A stretch of 64,000 nucleotides of DNA from Gelatoporia subvermispora B (GCA_000320605.2 KB445791.1:2165057-2229056), one strand, 5' to 3'. Positions 33,692 to 44,946 are shown, numbered from the stretch's first letter. Numbers and translations are program-made. Notes: generated by a model not told the origin, from the sequence alone.

Positions 33692-33877
33692 GTGTTCAGT
33701 TAGATCCCGATATTCACATGCTGTATGGTCTAGTTGTACAATATTTCTCTTGCTATGTTATCTTATGTCCTACAACTGGTTGACTATCACGGATTGACAA
33801 AATGGAATCCCAGCCCACTGAAACACGAGTGCATGCAACACGCGCTACTTGAGCCACAACCTCACTGGTGCCTTACG

Positions 33878-35572
33878 CTAAGAATGCGCGCCTGTGTCCT
33901 CCAGCCACTGAATTGCCTCTCGGAGGTCGTCTTGCATGTCATGGTGCCAAACCGGGGACCACTTGCCATCTAAATCCTTTCGTATGCCCTCTTGTGTTAG
34001 ACCATGCTCGCCACAACCATCGTATATCTCCCCTATGTTCTCGCTGCCTTTCCAGACCATTTGGGATCGAGACACACGCATCCGGCTGTATGCTTCGAGG
34101 ACCGACTACAGAGGAGCTGTAAGATGTGCGGAGATATGCTATCTAGCCACTGACCTCTATGTTCGACGCGTTCGTCTGAGGATGGCTTAGAAGATGAGCA
34201 AGGGCCCAGGCATCCTCGAGGCCCTGTCCAGCTCCGGCACCGAGATGGGGAAGCATGCCATGCGCCTGATGTTCGGTATGAAGACATGTGATCACATGAG
34301 TCATTGTTCACTCACAGCGTCACCAAGTAGTGCAATTCGGCCCTTGACGTAGGTCTGGAGTAGGGGATAGACGACGTGGATCGACCATTTACTTGGCTCC
34401 TTGATACATCCCAGGGTGTTGATCACATCTGGACCCCAGCCCTCATATTCTTTCAGTAGCTCTTCTTGAGTTGATTGCGACACCCAGGGCGACCCTGGCG
34501 GAAGATTCGCCGAACCGATTGGAATGTGATGATTCGCTACGAAAGCGACAATGTTGATCTGCAGCCTGCGCTCAGTAGGAGATGTATTAAGATAATCGTT
34601 CGGACTTACGATCTCGCCGTTCTTGATTGGAAACAGAATGATATGCTGCGCATATATTCGAAATACGGCTCTATGCAGCAAAAAGAGTACCCGCACCTTG
34701 TCTGGACCGGTGAAGCATACCGGGCGGTAGGTGAGATCCGTCTTCACTCCTGCTTCTTGAAGGGTCTTCCAAGGGACGAGCCCGCGATATGCGACAGTGT
34801 TACTGAATGACACCCGTGCAGCGGCGGGCTCTCCCGTGATGGCACCTCTCACAGCACTTTTGATTCCGTCGGCGCCAAGCACAACATCGGCCTCGTGGGT
34901 GGTGCCGTCTGTGAAGTGTAGAACATATCGCGATGAATTTTCGGGAACAGGCTCGACGGACGTGCAACGTTTGTTGAAGTGAGCAATACCGGGGTCTAGC
35001 AGGTCTACGAGGGCCTCGAGGAATGAAGCTCTACATAATAGTGACCCGGGCATTGTGATACACCCTGTGTGGACCACGGAGTTCCCACTTACCGATGAAC
35101 ACCCAAACCGACATCATCAGGGTTCCCCGGGTACTATGTGGACATCTCAATGATCGAGCAGCAGCGCGCTATTGAAATGTCATTCACCTCAAACAATACT
35201 TCGTGCCCTTCCATTCCAGATATGAAGCGGAACGTTCGCTGGTTGAGTTTGGACTCTTTCGCTTTCGCAAGGATCTCATCTAGTACACCGATGTCTTGCA
35301 GCACGCGTGCAGCATTCGGACCTAGACAACAGGGTCAGGGCATGTCCTGGACAAGCCGCTATCAGTCGATACCTATCCCAATGCCTGCGCCAATCTCCTC
35401 GAATTTGGGCTAGTCACTTGTTCAGGGCGATTGCGATATTTCCGACATAGGTATGCAGGCTCACCGCAGCTTCAAAGAGCTCTACTGGTACGCCGCGCCT
35501 TGAGAGAGCAACGGCGCATGTGAGGCCGCAGACGCCCCCGCCGACAATGGCGACCTTGAAGTCCTTCGGCAT
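33878..35572 (-). CDS. FAD-dependent monooxygenase, salicylate hydroxylase-like
   Basis: Starts MPKDFKVAIVGGGVCGLTCA, the FAD-binding GxGxxG. Short exons follow (APKFEEIGAGIGIGPNAARV). The DG motif is VVLGADGIKSAVRGAI, and the second FAD contact, the GD motif, is GRIALLGDAAHGMLPHLGAG spliced across a gtgagt...cag intron. A C-terminal segment VWHHDMQDDLREAIQWLEDT ends the protein. Family members hydroxylate aromatic acids such as salicylate using NAD(P)H and oxygen. The substrate cannot be read from sequence, and no catabolic partner genes are adjacent. It converges on histone H4. There are about eight introns, two within the first 200 bases of coding sequence. Confidence 0.88.
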
Positions 35573-36319
35573 GCTCTATAGGAATGCGAATGTCGTCTGA
35601 GTGGGAGTAAGAACGGTTCTAAGGGGGCTCAAGATAACAACCGCTGCACATTAAGAGGTCCACTGCAATATGGTTCACCCACCGCAACGCCGGTAAAGAC
35701 GCTGCGATGCCGCGCACCTCTCTACGTGAGCCGAGGTGCTTCTGGTGCAATGTCAGTCACAGGAGGTACGGATTTGAGCACCCATTTGGGCGGCGCATGC
35801 TATTGATAGGTCATCATGCCTACGTGGACGCAGACGAACGCACGAATGACGCTAATTTCGGGTACGACGTGCTCCTTCGAGACTCGAAGCATGCTCGGCA
35901 TGTGTTCAGTTCTGTCAGCATGAGTGAATCCGGCACACAATTTAGGACAGATGACACACACAATCAAGTTGCCAGGCTGCCAGCCTCGACCACCTCATCG
36001 CGCAACACAAAACAGAAATCACCCCATGGCCTGGTCATCGTGGGCCTTCGCAATCAATGAAGGTCAAACAAAGTCGAGGCAGCTGATAATGCAAGATCCT
36101 CTAGCTAGTCAAGAAAAGGGAAGACCTTGCAGAAGCTCCAAGAGACAAAAACTCCGCAATATCAGTTCACATAGCACATCAAGCCAGTGAGGACGACACC
36201 ATAAATTGAAACGGGACAGACAAGAAAAATCCCAGTGCTTCATCCATTTGATGAACTAAGAAGCAGACCAACTGGCCCACAACTAAGAGTTAACCAAAGA
36301 AGACAAGCAATGAAGATCC
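35573..36319. other. Intergenic upstream of the monooxygenase
   Basis: About 750 bases. A plus-strand open frame of 117 codons (35707-36060) shows no family resemblance and no start context. The right end, 36237-36319, is the U2 3' flank duplicated at 45136-45218. Confidence 0.45.
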
Positions 36320-36502
36320 CCCGACGACACAAGCCAGTACTGTAACGGCAAGGTCATCGCGCCCCCGGGTTGCAAGCAGAGCCCGAAGGACAAGGGCGGC
36401 AAAAATTAGATAACCAATAATGGAGGCGGTGCCTCCATAATAGTGGTTAAACTATTAAGAACAGATACTACACTTGATCTAAGCCAAAAGGCCAGAGTGG
36501 TA
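36237..36502 (-). repeat. Left arm of inverted duplication (U2 gene and 3' flank)
   Basis: 266 bases that match 44954-45218 in reverse complement with three substitutions by my reading, no gaps within the compared part. The match covers all of U2 except the first few bases, and about 83 bases downstream of it. Confidence 0.85.
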
Positions 36503-36508
36503 AGGATT
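36320..36508 (-). ncRNA. U2 spliceosomal snRNA, copy 1
   Basis: The minus strand carries the U2 5' domain GGCCTTTTGGCTTAGATCAA followed by GTGTAGTATCTGTTCTTAA, including the GTAGTA that pairs with intron branch points (36466-36471). A stem IIa region follows, then IIb hairpin TGGAGGCACCGCCTCCA and an Sm site AATTTTTG. A 3' stem closes with CGATGAC/GTCGTCG around GCCGTTACAGTACTGGC. Length is about 189 bases, normal for fungal U2. U2 snRNP selects the branch point. The exact 5' end is inferred by analogy; the 3' end is set at the last stem. Confidence 0.93.
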
Positions 36509-36560
36509 CCCAATGTCCGCGCCCGGTATATATACGCCCGCCCTGTTCGCGCACGGACCA
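36509..36560 (-). promoter_or_regulatory. U2 promoter, copy 1
   Basis: GGTCCGTGCGC (36549-36559 on the minus strand) begins 51 bases upstream of the RNA start, and a TATA box GTATATATAC (36526-36535) about 27 bases upstream. A proximal block GGGCGCGGACATTG abuts the start. The 11-base element and spacing are the same at the second U2 gene. Confidence 0.75.
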
Positions 36561-37093
36561 TCCGCCCTTCCTTTGGCGCGCGGATGGCGGTGTTTCACCT
36601 TTCTTGGAAATGCTGCGCCTCGGCGGCAACTGCCGATCACTTCGAGACAGGCCTGTACGCTCGTGCAGTGACGTGCTTGTCCCCAGAATTCGGCAGGCGC
36701 TTGGAGGGATATACATCTTTCAATCTTGTACGCTTGAGGCGGTCTCATTTCTGGGGTTTGTACTCTCTACGATGCCTGCTCAACATATCGATGTTAGGTT
36801 CCGTTGAGAGTAACTTCGTACGCCTTGACCTCCTGTGTCATCAGTTCATCGCACATCCCTGCCCTCGTGGACACATCGATTATGGACACGAAAATGACAA
36901 ACTGGGCAGTACAAATGTCTGAGAAAGCTACAGTACTCGTCCTGAAAGAGAAACATGCGGTGTTCAATGACTTTGAGGATTCAATGAGGCTCTAAGATAC
37001 GATGAAGGTGTGCGGGTCCTGCAATATTACTGACAGATTAGCTCCTACCACGAACAGAACGCCAGTAGCTCAGGGCACACACCTGTTCGTTCG
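36561..37093. other. Intergenic between U2 copy 1 and the DUF6533 gene
   Basis: About 530 bases; overlapping open frames on both strands without recognised motifs. Nothing further seen. Confidence 0.4.
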
Positions 37094-38950
37094 TTACATT
37101 GTCGTCTTCTCAACATCAACCCTGATTCCACTGACCGCACTTCCAAGGCCTAACTCGCCTGCGTGATATGCGCTCTCCACATCTCCTTCTTTGCTTGCGT
37201 GACCGTACGTTTGCAGATCGTTCAGCTCTAGACCGCTCGCCATGGCCATGGCCATGCCCTCGACAGGAATGCTACCAATGGTACTAAGCATTACTCCCGT
37301 TGGGCGCACCAGAGCCTTCGAGCTCGAGCGACCGGACGCCCCAAGCCCAAACCCCAGACCAGAGAAAGGGGATCCGGGGCTCGATTTGCTAGACGTCACG
37401 CCGGCTGTGAATGCTATCGTCCCTGTAGATTGGGAAACGGTCTCTGAACCGCGTTCTCGGAGATCTAGAATTAGCCGACATGCCAAGATAGGCGAGAGGA
37501 TGACGCTGAGGGGAATGTTGATTGCTGACATGTCTTGACGTGGTCTTAAATTGCAAGTCATTACTGGTTGGGATGATGAGTCACGGGTGCAACATGAATC
37601 AACGCACTGTAGGTAGAAGATTCCGTTGACCTTGAAGACATTTAGCGGCATCCAAAGCAAATGCCAACAAAACACGTACCAGGTTGGCGATTGAGATTAG
37701 GATATAATAGAAGACACCTGAGGGAGTACGTCAGCCAGTTGAGACATGAGTATATGCATTGCGACTTTCCTTCCCGCAAAAAAGTCTGTATCAGCCGACT
37801 GCTCGGTCCACCACTGCGTCGCCGAATGCTGATTGCCTTTCCTACAGTCATGGTCGTGACAAGGGTATCGTAAATGAGAGGTGCAATCTATGCGCCGGTC
37901 AACTGTGATCAGTCGTGAACCGCGAAGCATCAGACCGGCAGCTCTTACGAAGAATCCTGGGACCAGGGAATGATCAATTCTACTATATGCGGCAATCGGA
38001 TGTTCAAGACGCACCGAGAAGATCTGCTGAATGAGGCTTTGACATCGGGAGACAGGGTCCCTTGTCCTAACGTGATCCAAAAAATGTGAGGGAAGAGGCG
38101 ACAGCATTCAAGAGTCAGGCCTCACGGGATTGAGGAAAGGAAGGGCTGAAGAGATGGTGTCAGATCATCTATTTTGATCCACGTCCCAGAGACGACGTAC
38201 GAAGCATCTGGGTGGTGTCCACGTAGAGCTGATATGACACGACGCCGGCAAGGGCTGTGACAAGAAGAGCGAGGACATAAATGTTCCGATTAAAAAATGC
38301 ATATGTGCGTATGAGAAGGATGACTTCAGCGGCCACTTGGTTCCACATCGCGAGACCGACAGGAATCTAGAGATTGTGAAGCACAGATCAAACTAGCTGC
38401 CGTCGGCTTGTGCTCACTCTGTATATCCTTTCGCATGTTGACCACGGATGATCGACCGTAAAGGCCCAGAGGAGGTAGGGAACTACAGCGATGACCCAAT
38501 AGCTGTGTGGAGGCCTCAATGGAAAGACAATGCAGTCGTTGATGGTGCGACTAACCGACAGAAGAGGTATGCGATTTTAACGGGGGTCCAACTGGTCTTC
38601 CAAATCTGCCAAGCGATTAGAACTAGATGCTTCCGCAATGATGGCGAGGGGCGTACAAAACGCCATTCCCTTGGCAGAGCAAAGAACCAGTCCCAAACGA
38701 CAACGGCGTCTGTGAATGCGCTGAGGGCCTGCCTGTCCTTTTGGTACCAGCGTACTTACACATCGCTGCAAGCATTGGTATCGTTCAGCGAGTTGATCTG
38801 GATCGGTTGATGAGTGAAACGTACCGCAAAAATGCACCTGAGTGCTTGAAGGGCAAAGAGATTGAGCGTGTCAGAAATCGAACATGATCGCATCGAGTCA
38901 ACTGCGTACACAAAGATGAAATACTGCGCATCCCCGGTAGAGTCGCCCAT
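37094..38950 (-). CDS. DUF6533-type multi-pass membrane protein
   Basis: The start MGDSTGDAQYFIF is followed, after small exons, by AFTDAVVVWDWFFALPREWR, which is the DUF6533 core. Then come TPVKIAYLFCRYWVIAVVPY, LLWAFTVDHPWSTCERIYR, GLAMWNQVAAEVILLIRTYA and FFNRNIYVLALLVTALAGVV, alternating hydrophobic helices and short loops. Later parts contain VFYYILISIANL and MSAINIPLSVILSPILACRL, then a cytosolic Ser/Gly-rich tail ending VDVEKTTM. About seven helices are expected. The family is expanded in Agaricomycetes and has no known function. A 6-base exon (CGATGT, 38760-38765, followed by gtaagt) is needed to keep frame between FLR and AFTDA. The region 37700-38130 was not resolved exon by exon. 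Confidence 0.75.
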
Positions 38951-39773
38951 GGTAGAGGAGTGGTTGTGGATGGAGACGTGTTGGAGAGGGATAGTATGGA
39001 TGGTGGGTGGGAGGGGAGAACCACGGTGGTTGTCAGGATGGAAGCCGTTTTGAAGGAAGGGGGATGCTGGTGCGATATGGGGCGGAGAGAAGGCTGGCTT
39101 TGTGAGCCGGTGGGCGTGCGCGTCCGTGGACATGCCCATGGAAAACCGACCGGAATTCGAGATGCACCTCATTTTCGAACCTATTGCGCCACAGAATCCC
39201 GTGCATGGCAGGTGTTCTGCCCGATATGGGCAGTGTGTGCCCCCATTTGGACGGTGCACTTGCGATCCGCCAGAGATGGGCCGGGTCCTCGCCTGCGTCT
39301 TCGCTTTGGTCGCGACGGCCCGTCCGACTGGCCCAGTCCGTGTCGCCGCCGCCTCCATGCCCCATGAGGTCCACGAGGATCCCCTCCCAGCACCGCTCCG
39401 AGGCTTGCCCTCTCGAGGATCCCATTCCATTTCCTCGAGCCGTGTCAGCTCGTAATTGATGCCGTCCCACCTTCCGCGGTCCCAACACATCAAGGCATGA
39501 CCAGGGCAGGGCAAGAGTCCTTCGTCATCGATATCGACCGGCGCACCAGATGGCCGTTGCCCAAGAACGATCGAGTGACCTGTTAAATCAGGAAAGTGCA
39601 CGTCCATCTGGGGATGCTTCTGCACCCAAGTGCGACTCTCTCGGCAGTCCATCTCCGCGGCCTCGCTTCACGCGTACCCCCGCTGCGATCACTTATTCTG
39701 CGAGTATTAATATTGCAACATACTCTAACTTGTGTTATGCGTCTGGACAAACCCCCCTCAACATTTCATGCCA
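38951..39773. other. Long in-frame open region upstream of the DUF6533 gene
   Basis: About 820 bases between the DUF6533 start and the ALG9 stop. The minus-strand frame is open from a Met at 39652 and continues in frame into MGDSTG at 38950, 234 codons without a stop. The last ~110 bases before 38950 are CT-rich and look like an untranslated leader. The distal part includes PCPGHALMCWDRGRWDGINY, unlike any family I know. Either an N-terminal extension, a separate small gene or chance. Confidence 0.35.
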
Positions 39774-42237
39774 TCATATAACCTGTCGTACCGTCATCAT
39801 CTGCTCTTTTCTCTCCACGTTTGCCTTGTTCTTCAACAAGCAATAATCGCCAAACTCGTTCGTCTGTTGCCACAGGCTTCCAGGCATCCACAGCGTTCGC
39901 GTCAGCGTCGCCGAATGACGCGCATCCAGGAAGGGTCGACACGCCACTCGCTGCCACGTCTCCTCGTCCGCCGCATACCGCGGCTCATGTTGCGACGAGA
40001 CAGGGTGCAAGGGAAAGTCCAGATCCACTAGGTAATCGCACTCGGCGGCGTCCACCTACCACCAATAACATCAGCAGTATGCACCCGGTCGACTTGCACG
40101 ATCACTTACGTAGAACTCCGCTGCTTCCTTGTTCAGATCATTGAGTCCTCGCGGGATGACGCGAGTGCCTTTGACTCTTTCTAAAAGACCTCCCTTCTTC
40201 TCGGTTTCCAAGAAATGGCCCGGAAGCATTCCGTTGAAATCGCTCTTGATCCAGTCTACCCGGACACCGTCTGGCACGAGATAATGTCCCGGGAACCGAT
40301 GCCATTCCTTTCCGAAGCAGAGCCGCAGCCCAAAGCCCCTGATCAGTTCTAGATCTATCCGCGGCTCACTTTCCTCGTCCGGAGCACGCTTTGTCAGGTT
40401 GGTCGGCGGAGGGGGGAGATATATATGACCAGTTGTGTTGAGCAGCCGAGGAATCTCTTGATGCTCCAGCGCGTAGATGATCGAGAGTGGTGCATGGTAG
40501 TACTTCCACTGCGCAACAATGCGAGACGCTGAAAGGATACAGGAGGCAGAGACGATAGACAGTGTGAACCGGCTGAACAAAGCTGCACGAGACGCCTATG
40601 CAACCCGACATCAGCATTTGACTTTATTGCATCCGAGCAAATGCTCACCCTGTACGGAGACTTTGTCACAGCAACATAGGCCGTCTCTAACCACCCTCTC
40701 GCCAAGTATACAGTCACGGCGGCGTTGAAGCAAATCAGCGGGTAGATCGGGAACATGAATCGCTCTTCTTTGTGTGCTTGAATGTTCATGATTGCGAGCC
40801 ACACATACACCGGTGCAAGGCGGACACCCAGTAAAGTGAAGGGCGAGCTCTGGTCCGGTTGAGGTGCACGTTCTCCAAGACGCTTCCGGTCGACACGGTA
40901 CGTGATCGCGAGTGCAGGAATCGACGCCAGCGCCAGAGGCACGAGGACATTGAAGTTGAGCAAAAGGTTCGACAGATAGTAATGTGCCGGCTCGGTCCCG
41001 TAGAGCTCGGGACCGCGTTGAGAATCAGGGAAGACGTTGTACTTGATGATATTCCAGGGGACCACTGTCAACTTGCCGTAGAACAGCGTGTCAAGGGCCA
41101 CAACTGGGATCTACACAAATGACTGAACATCAATCATGCGGAACAACACGTCAACATAGATGACATACAGCCAGCAGTGTTGCGATCGCGGCACAGGTGA
41201 GGAATCTCTTCCAGCGTGCAGAGATCCATGACATTTTCGCTTGCGAAGAAACTCTGTCCGCGCCATACAAGAACAGTTCCTCGAAGACGAATGGGAGCGC
41301 CACAGCCAGCGAGAACGGCCAGCCGACGATAGCACCCGCAGCGAACGCCATAGTTGCAAAGAGGGTACGTCGGAGATTCTGGTTGCTTGCAGGCTCGAGT
41401 GTGTACGAGAAGGCCAGTGTATTGGCATACATAGTAAATGTCGAGGGCAAGAATGCTTGTTGCATAGTCAATGAGCGATTTCCAAATGGAGTAGACTGAG
41501 ATTCACCTGTCGACGCCGTCCACATGCCAGCATTGAACAGAAGCATGAACAGCAGATACCGACCGACGCGGTAGTTGATGCGCTCGACAACGGTCCGATA
41601 CAGCTTCACTTCGCACAATGACGAGACCAAGGCCAGGAACACCCGCACTGCGAAAAACGCCGGACGCTGCATGAAGGTCAATTCTTTGTCCCGCGCACTG
41701 CGAAGCCGCGCGAATGCGGCGGCGGATGTCTCACCTTCTCGGCTCCGAGGAGAAAGGCAGCCAGTTTTGCGGGTGTAAGGTGGAGCAGGATGTATGCCCA
41801 GCTGCGGATGGCGTATGCAGGCGACGTCTCCCATGTCTGGAAGGCATGTCCACGGTCGAGATAATGGAGCGGTTCCCAGAAGTTGAACACTGAGTCGGGG
41901 GATCGGTTGTCAGCACGATGCAACGTAGCTTGACATATGCCCGCATCAAAGGTGACAACGTACCCTCGTCACAGTCCGAGAGATTGGAGTACATAGCGGC
42001 CAGCACGCGGATGAGCAGGACGATCCGCAGCGCAGTAGAGAAGCCCGGACACCATGGGGCACGCTGGGACCTGTTGAGATATTCAGCTACATCATGTGGA
42101 TCATTACAATGTTCATACCTCCGCAATTGGTCCTGCAGGATACCAGCATGCCTGCTGGGCTTGACCGCCGGAGCACTGGCCGCCGTACCCTTTGGCTCGG
42201 GGCGGCGGAATCGGAGGGTCTGAATGTTCGAGGACAT
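39774..42237 (-). CDS. ALG9: Alpha-1,2-mannosyltransferase ALG9
   Basis: Starts MSSNIQTLRFRRPEPKGTAA. The luminal motif DCDEVFNFWEPLHYLDRGHA is the GT22 acidic signature, and HKEERFMFPIYPLICFNAAV is the second GT22 hallmark. NIIKYNVFPDSQRGPELYGT with EPAHYYLSNLLLNFNV identifies the ALG9 branch. Many transmembrane helices alternate along the chain. The C-terminal soluble part contains WHRFPGHYLVPDGVRVDWIK and NEFGDYCLLKNK, also ALG9-specific. The enzyme adds the seventh and ninth mannose residues to the dolichol-linked oligosaccharide in the ER lumen. Introns are typical. The gene shares a divergent promoter with the 671-residue protein. Confidence 0.93.
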
Positions 42238-42596
42238 GATCGACGAACACTACACACCCGCAAACAATTTCGAGGATAGTTGGCCTACGCAAGACCGGAC
42301 GCGGGCTGCGTAACAAGTCTGCAAGCCCGAGGAAGACGAAGGCTGCAAGACTTTCTAGTGACGGAAGCCAGCACTTTGAGCGCGGTTGCCGAGCCGTGCA
42401 ATGCCGAACGTGACGCGTGAATCACGTGGTCGAGCGCGTCCGACGATTTCCGTCGAGTCGGACATGCAACTTGACTTCACGTTTCGGTTCTTTTCTATCG
42501 CAGTCACCGGGTTGACTGTATCTGCACAACTATCCTACCGTCGCCAACCTCTACAGGATCACCAAGCACAGTACTAGTCTGTCTGTTCGCAACGTA
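42238..42596. promoter_or_regulatory. Divergent promoter region, ALG9 / 671-residue protein, with ATCACGTGG
   Basis: 359 bases between start codons. CACGTG core at 42423-42428 lies midway (186 and 169 bases from the two starts). Confidence 0.5.
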
Positions 42597-44612
42597 ATGT
42601 CTAGGGATAGTCAATTTCGTCGACCACGGCCCGAGGATTGGGCGATCTTCGAGGCACTCGAGACCCTGTCTCCGCCAAGTTCATCCCCATCGCTCACCGA
42701 AAGTGCTCTGGAAGCACTCTCTAGCTCCGGGGAGATACCGATACTTCTCCAAACTCACTCCAGCTCTGACATTACCGAAAGCTTACGATTCGAAGAACTG
42801 CGGTTGAACTGCCCTGCGTCTCTTGTAGTGCCTAGTATCAGTACTGCAACGGTCGAGTCAAATGCGACATTTGGCCCAAAGGTGAAGATTTCAGGGACAC
42901 GTCTTGTGCGACCGCTGGATAGTAGTGACTCAATAGCATCTGCTCTTCGTGCCTGCACCTATCCTGCGATGTCGGTCGCGATGCCCGACTCCGCATCCCT
43001 TTCTGTCATGGACCTCCGGGGATACTATGATCACGTTTACTCTGACCCATCGGAGTTTACGCTATCAGCATACCTTCCTTCGGCATCTGTACACCAAGGA
43101 CTTGTCAGTCTTCGTCCAAGCGTCTCAGCGCCTAGCACTCGTGTCATGTTCGCACAGACATCATCAATAGGATCGCTCCCTACATCACCTACGTCATCAG
43201 CTTTCCCTTCTCCTGTACAATCTATGACATTTCGACCCATTCCTCATGGACCGGCTATTCCCGAAGCGGCGCGCGACTCTATTTCACTGAGTCCTTCCTG
43301 GCAAAGTTCGCGCTCATATTCCGTGTCGTCCACAGCAATCGCAAGATCGCCAGCATTGTCCCCCTCTGACTCATCCTTGATGGATGGGGACGAATTGTTA
43401 ACTCGCGCCAGATGCAAACGTGGTGCTTCTCGCGATGCTGCAAGATACAGACAAGAGCCCTCGCTCTCAGATTCAGACCCCTACGTTCGTAGCGACTCCC
43501 CACTACCGACAGAGTGTGGCAACGGTGGCTGGGCATCCTTGCGGGCAAGATCGCACAACACTGCTATGCAGACCGCCAACTCCGCTCGTTCACTGCAGTC
43601 TCTTCGGTCGTCTCGCCCATCAAGCCCCCTTGCGTCTCCGAATCACCAGCCATGTATCCTGCCGAGTATCCTGGGTTGGTTGCAAGACATCGTGATAGAG
43701 CTCTGGATTGACCAAGAGGGATTCCGTGCTGTACGGCCTCAATTTGTGCCCACCGGCTTCTCTCCTCCTGCACATGGATCTGAATCAGGGGTCCCCCAAC
43801 TGGTCGACGGGACAGTGGAGTTTCGGCCGCGAAGAAGAGATACATTCATATTTCACTACGGTATCCTTGACACCCCACCAGGCCTGCGGAGGCTCATGAT
43901 TGCCGGCGACGACTCAAAGGACTACATCTCCCGTCAGGCTTCCCTCAGCGTTAGGTCTAATGGCATCTACGTGGTCTATGGTTCAGAACATTTCTCTACC
44001 AGCGTTCTCCACCCTGAAGACTTTCCTCAGCGTTGCCAGGAATCCTCCAAAGTGACTTGGCGCTTTGAATACCTCGTTGACGATCGACGAGCGGATACTA
44101 CGGGAAAGCTCATGCCGGGTGAGAAAACGCTTATGCCCCTTACTTTCTCATGTTCGCCGGGTCTATTGCATCCGACACATGGCAAGAAGATACGGCTTAT
44201 GCAAGTTTTCAAGAAGAGCATGACGCCGAAACTTTCGTCGGAGAAGGTTGAAACGTGCCAACTCTACAGGCCCCAGGATCCTCCGAAGTGCGCTGGCAGC
44301 ACTTCGGGTGGTTTCAGGCCTGTGGAGGTGGCTTCGGGCACCGTGGATGCCGGATTAGAATCTATTGGCCACAGACGGACTGCGTCATCGGAGACACTTG
44401 ATGTCGTCTCTGTATCGCCGACACAGCTTTCGCCGAACCACACGCCTCCACGCGGTCATATCATACCTAGAACTACCCCGCTGCAGTTCGGTCATATTTT
44501 GCCACCATCGGAATTGGCGAGACTCATGATAAGCTCACCAGCGCCAGAGGGTGCAGGATTCCATTCCTTACCCGCACCAAAGCATCTGGGGCGTACCAAA
44601 AGCTCGACGTAA
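42597..44612 (+). CDS. Uncharacterised 671-residue protein with a disordered N-terminus
   Basis: Not recognised. A single uninterrupted exon, unusual among its intron-rich neighbours. Residues 1-360 are Ser/Pro-rich and of low complexity (SLPTSPTSSAFPSPVQSM). A compact region from about 363 to 545 begins WLQDIVIELWIDQEGFRAVR and includes RRRDTFIFHYGILDTPPGLR, SLSVRSNGIYVVYGSE and VTWRFEYLVDDRR. It alternates charged and aromatic strands like a beta-rich domain. The C-terminal ~100 residues are disordered again and end HLGRTKSST. No signal peptide or membrane span. Several SP/TP sites suggest phosphorylation. The ATG follows an in-frame stop-rich leader. Confidence 0.8.
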   Translation: MSRDSQFRRPRPEDWAIFEALETLSPPSSSPSLTESALEALSSSGEIPILLQTHSSSDITESLRFEELRLNCPASLVVPSISTATVESNATFGPKVKISGTRLVRPLDSSDSIASALRACTYPAMSVAMPDSASLSVMDLRGYYDHVYSDPSEFTLSAYLPSASVHQGLVSLRPSVSAPSTRVMFAQTSSIGSLPTSPTSSAFPSPVQSMTFRPIPHGPAIPEAARDSISLSPSWQSSRSYSVSSTAIARSPALSPSDSSLMDGDELLTRARCKRGASRDAARYRQEPSLSDSDPYVRSDSPLPTECGNGGWASLRARSHNTAMQTANSARSLQSLRSSRPSSPLASPNHQPCILPSILGWLQDIVIELWIDQEGFRAVRPQFVPTGFSPPAHGSESGVPQLVDGTVEFRPRRRDTFIFHYGILDTPPGLRRLMIAGDDSKDYISRQASLSVRSNGIYVVYGSEHFSTSVLHPEDFPQRCQESSKVTWRFEYLVDDRRADTTGKLMPGEKTLMPLTFSCSPGLLHPTHGKKIRLMQVFKKSMTPKLSSEKVETCQLYRPQDPPKCAGSTSGGFRPVEVASGTVDAGLESIGHRRTASSETLDVVSVSPTQLSPNHTPPRGHIIPRTTPLQFGHILPPSELARLMISSPAPEGAGFHSLPAPKHLGRTKSST

Positions 44613-44946
44613 TGTCAAGCCGGCATAGCTTCACGGTGGTGAGCGCTACCGATGACGGAATGTTATGTAGCATTTACATTGGTGCGGCCATGTCTTATCG
44701 AGCTCATTCTATGTCGGACATATCTATGAGAATATGAGCGGTATTACGGAGTCATAGCTCGAGTAATGGAAGATCTACGCGGGTCTACTGTGTCGTCCAT
44801 GCCAGGACCCTCATTCTAACACAACCTGGAGCCACAGACGCGTCGACGCGTCGGTGTGACCACCTGACCGCGTCAGCGCGAACGCATCAGGCGTTGGTCC
44901 GTGCGCAGGGTGGGCGGATGTATTTGAAGAGGGCGCAGACATTGAG
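44613..44946. promoter_or_regulatory. Intergenic, U2 copy 2 promoter with ACGCGT palindrome
   Basis: Contains the 14-base palindrome ACGCGTCGACGCGT (44838-44851), that is two ACGCGT boxes with a central TCGA overlap, the sequence bound by MBF-type cell-cycle factors in yeasts. GGTCCGTGCGC at 44896-44906 begins 51 bases before the U2 start, and an AT-rich TATTT block begins at 44921. The proximal GGGCGCAGACATTG matches the other copy with one change. Confidence 0.65.

Noticed and set aside
33878..35572. Part of a secondary-metabolite or aromatic-degradation cluster
   Set aside because: The monooxygenase is flanked by histone H4 and a U2 gene; no synthase, transporter or ring-cleavage gene is near.
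36443..36922. 159-codon plus-strand frame over the U2 copy 1 start
   Set aside because: It overlaps the U2 5' domain and promoter on the opposite strand and shows no protein motif.
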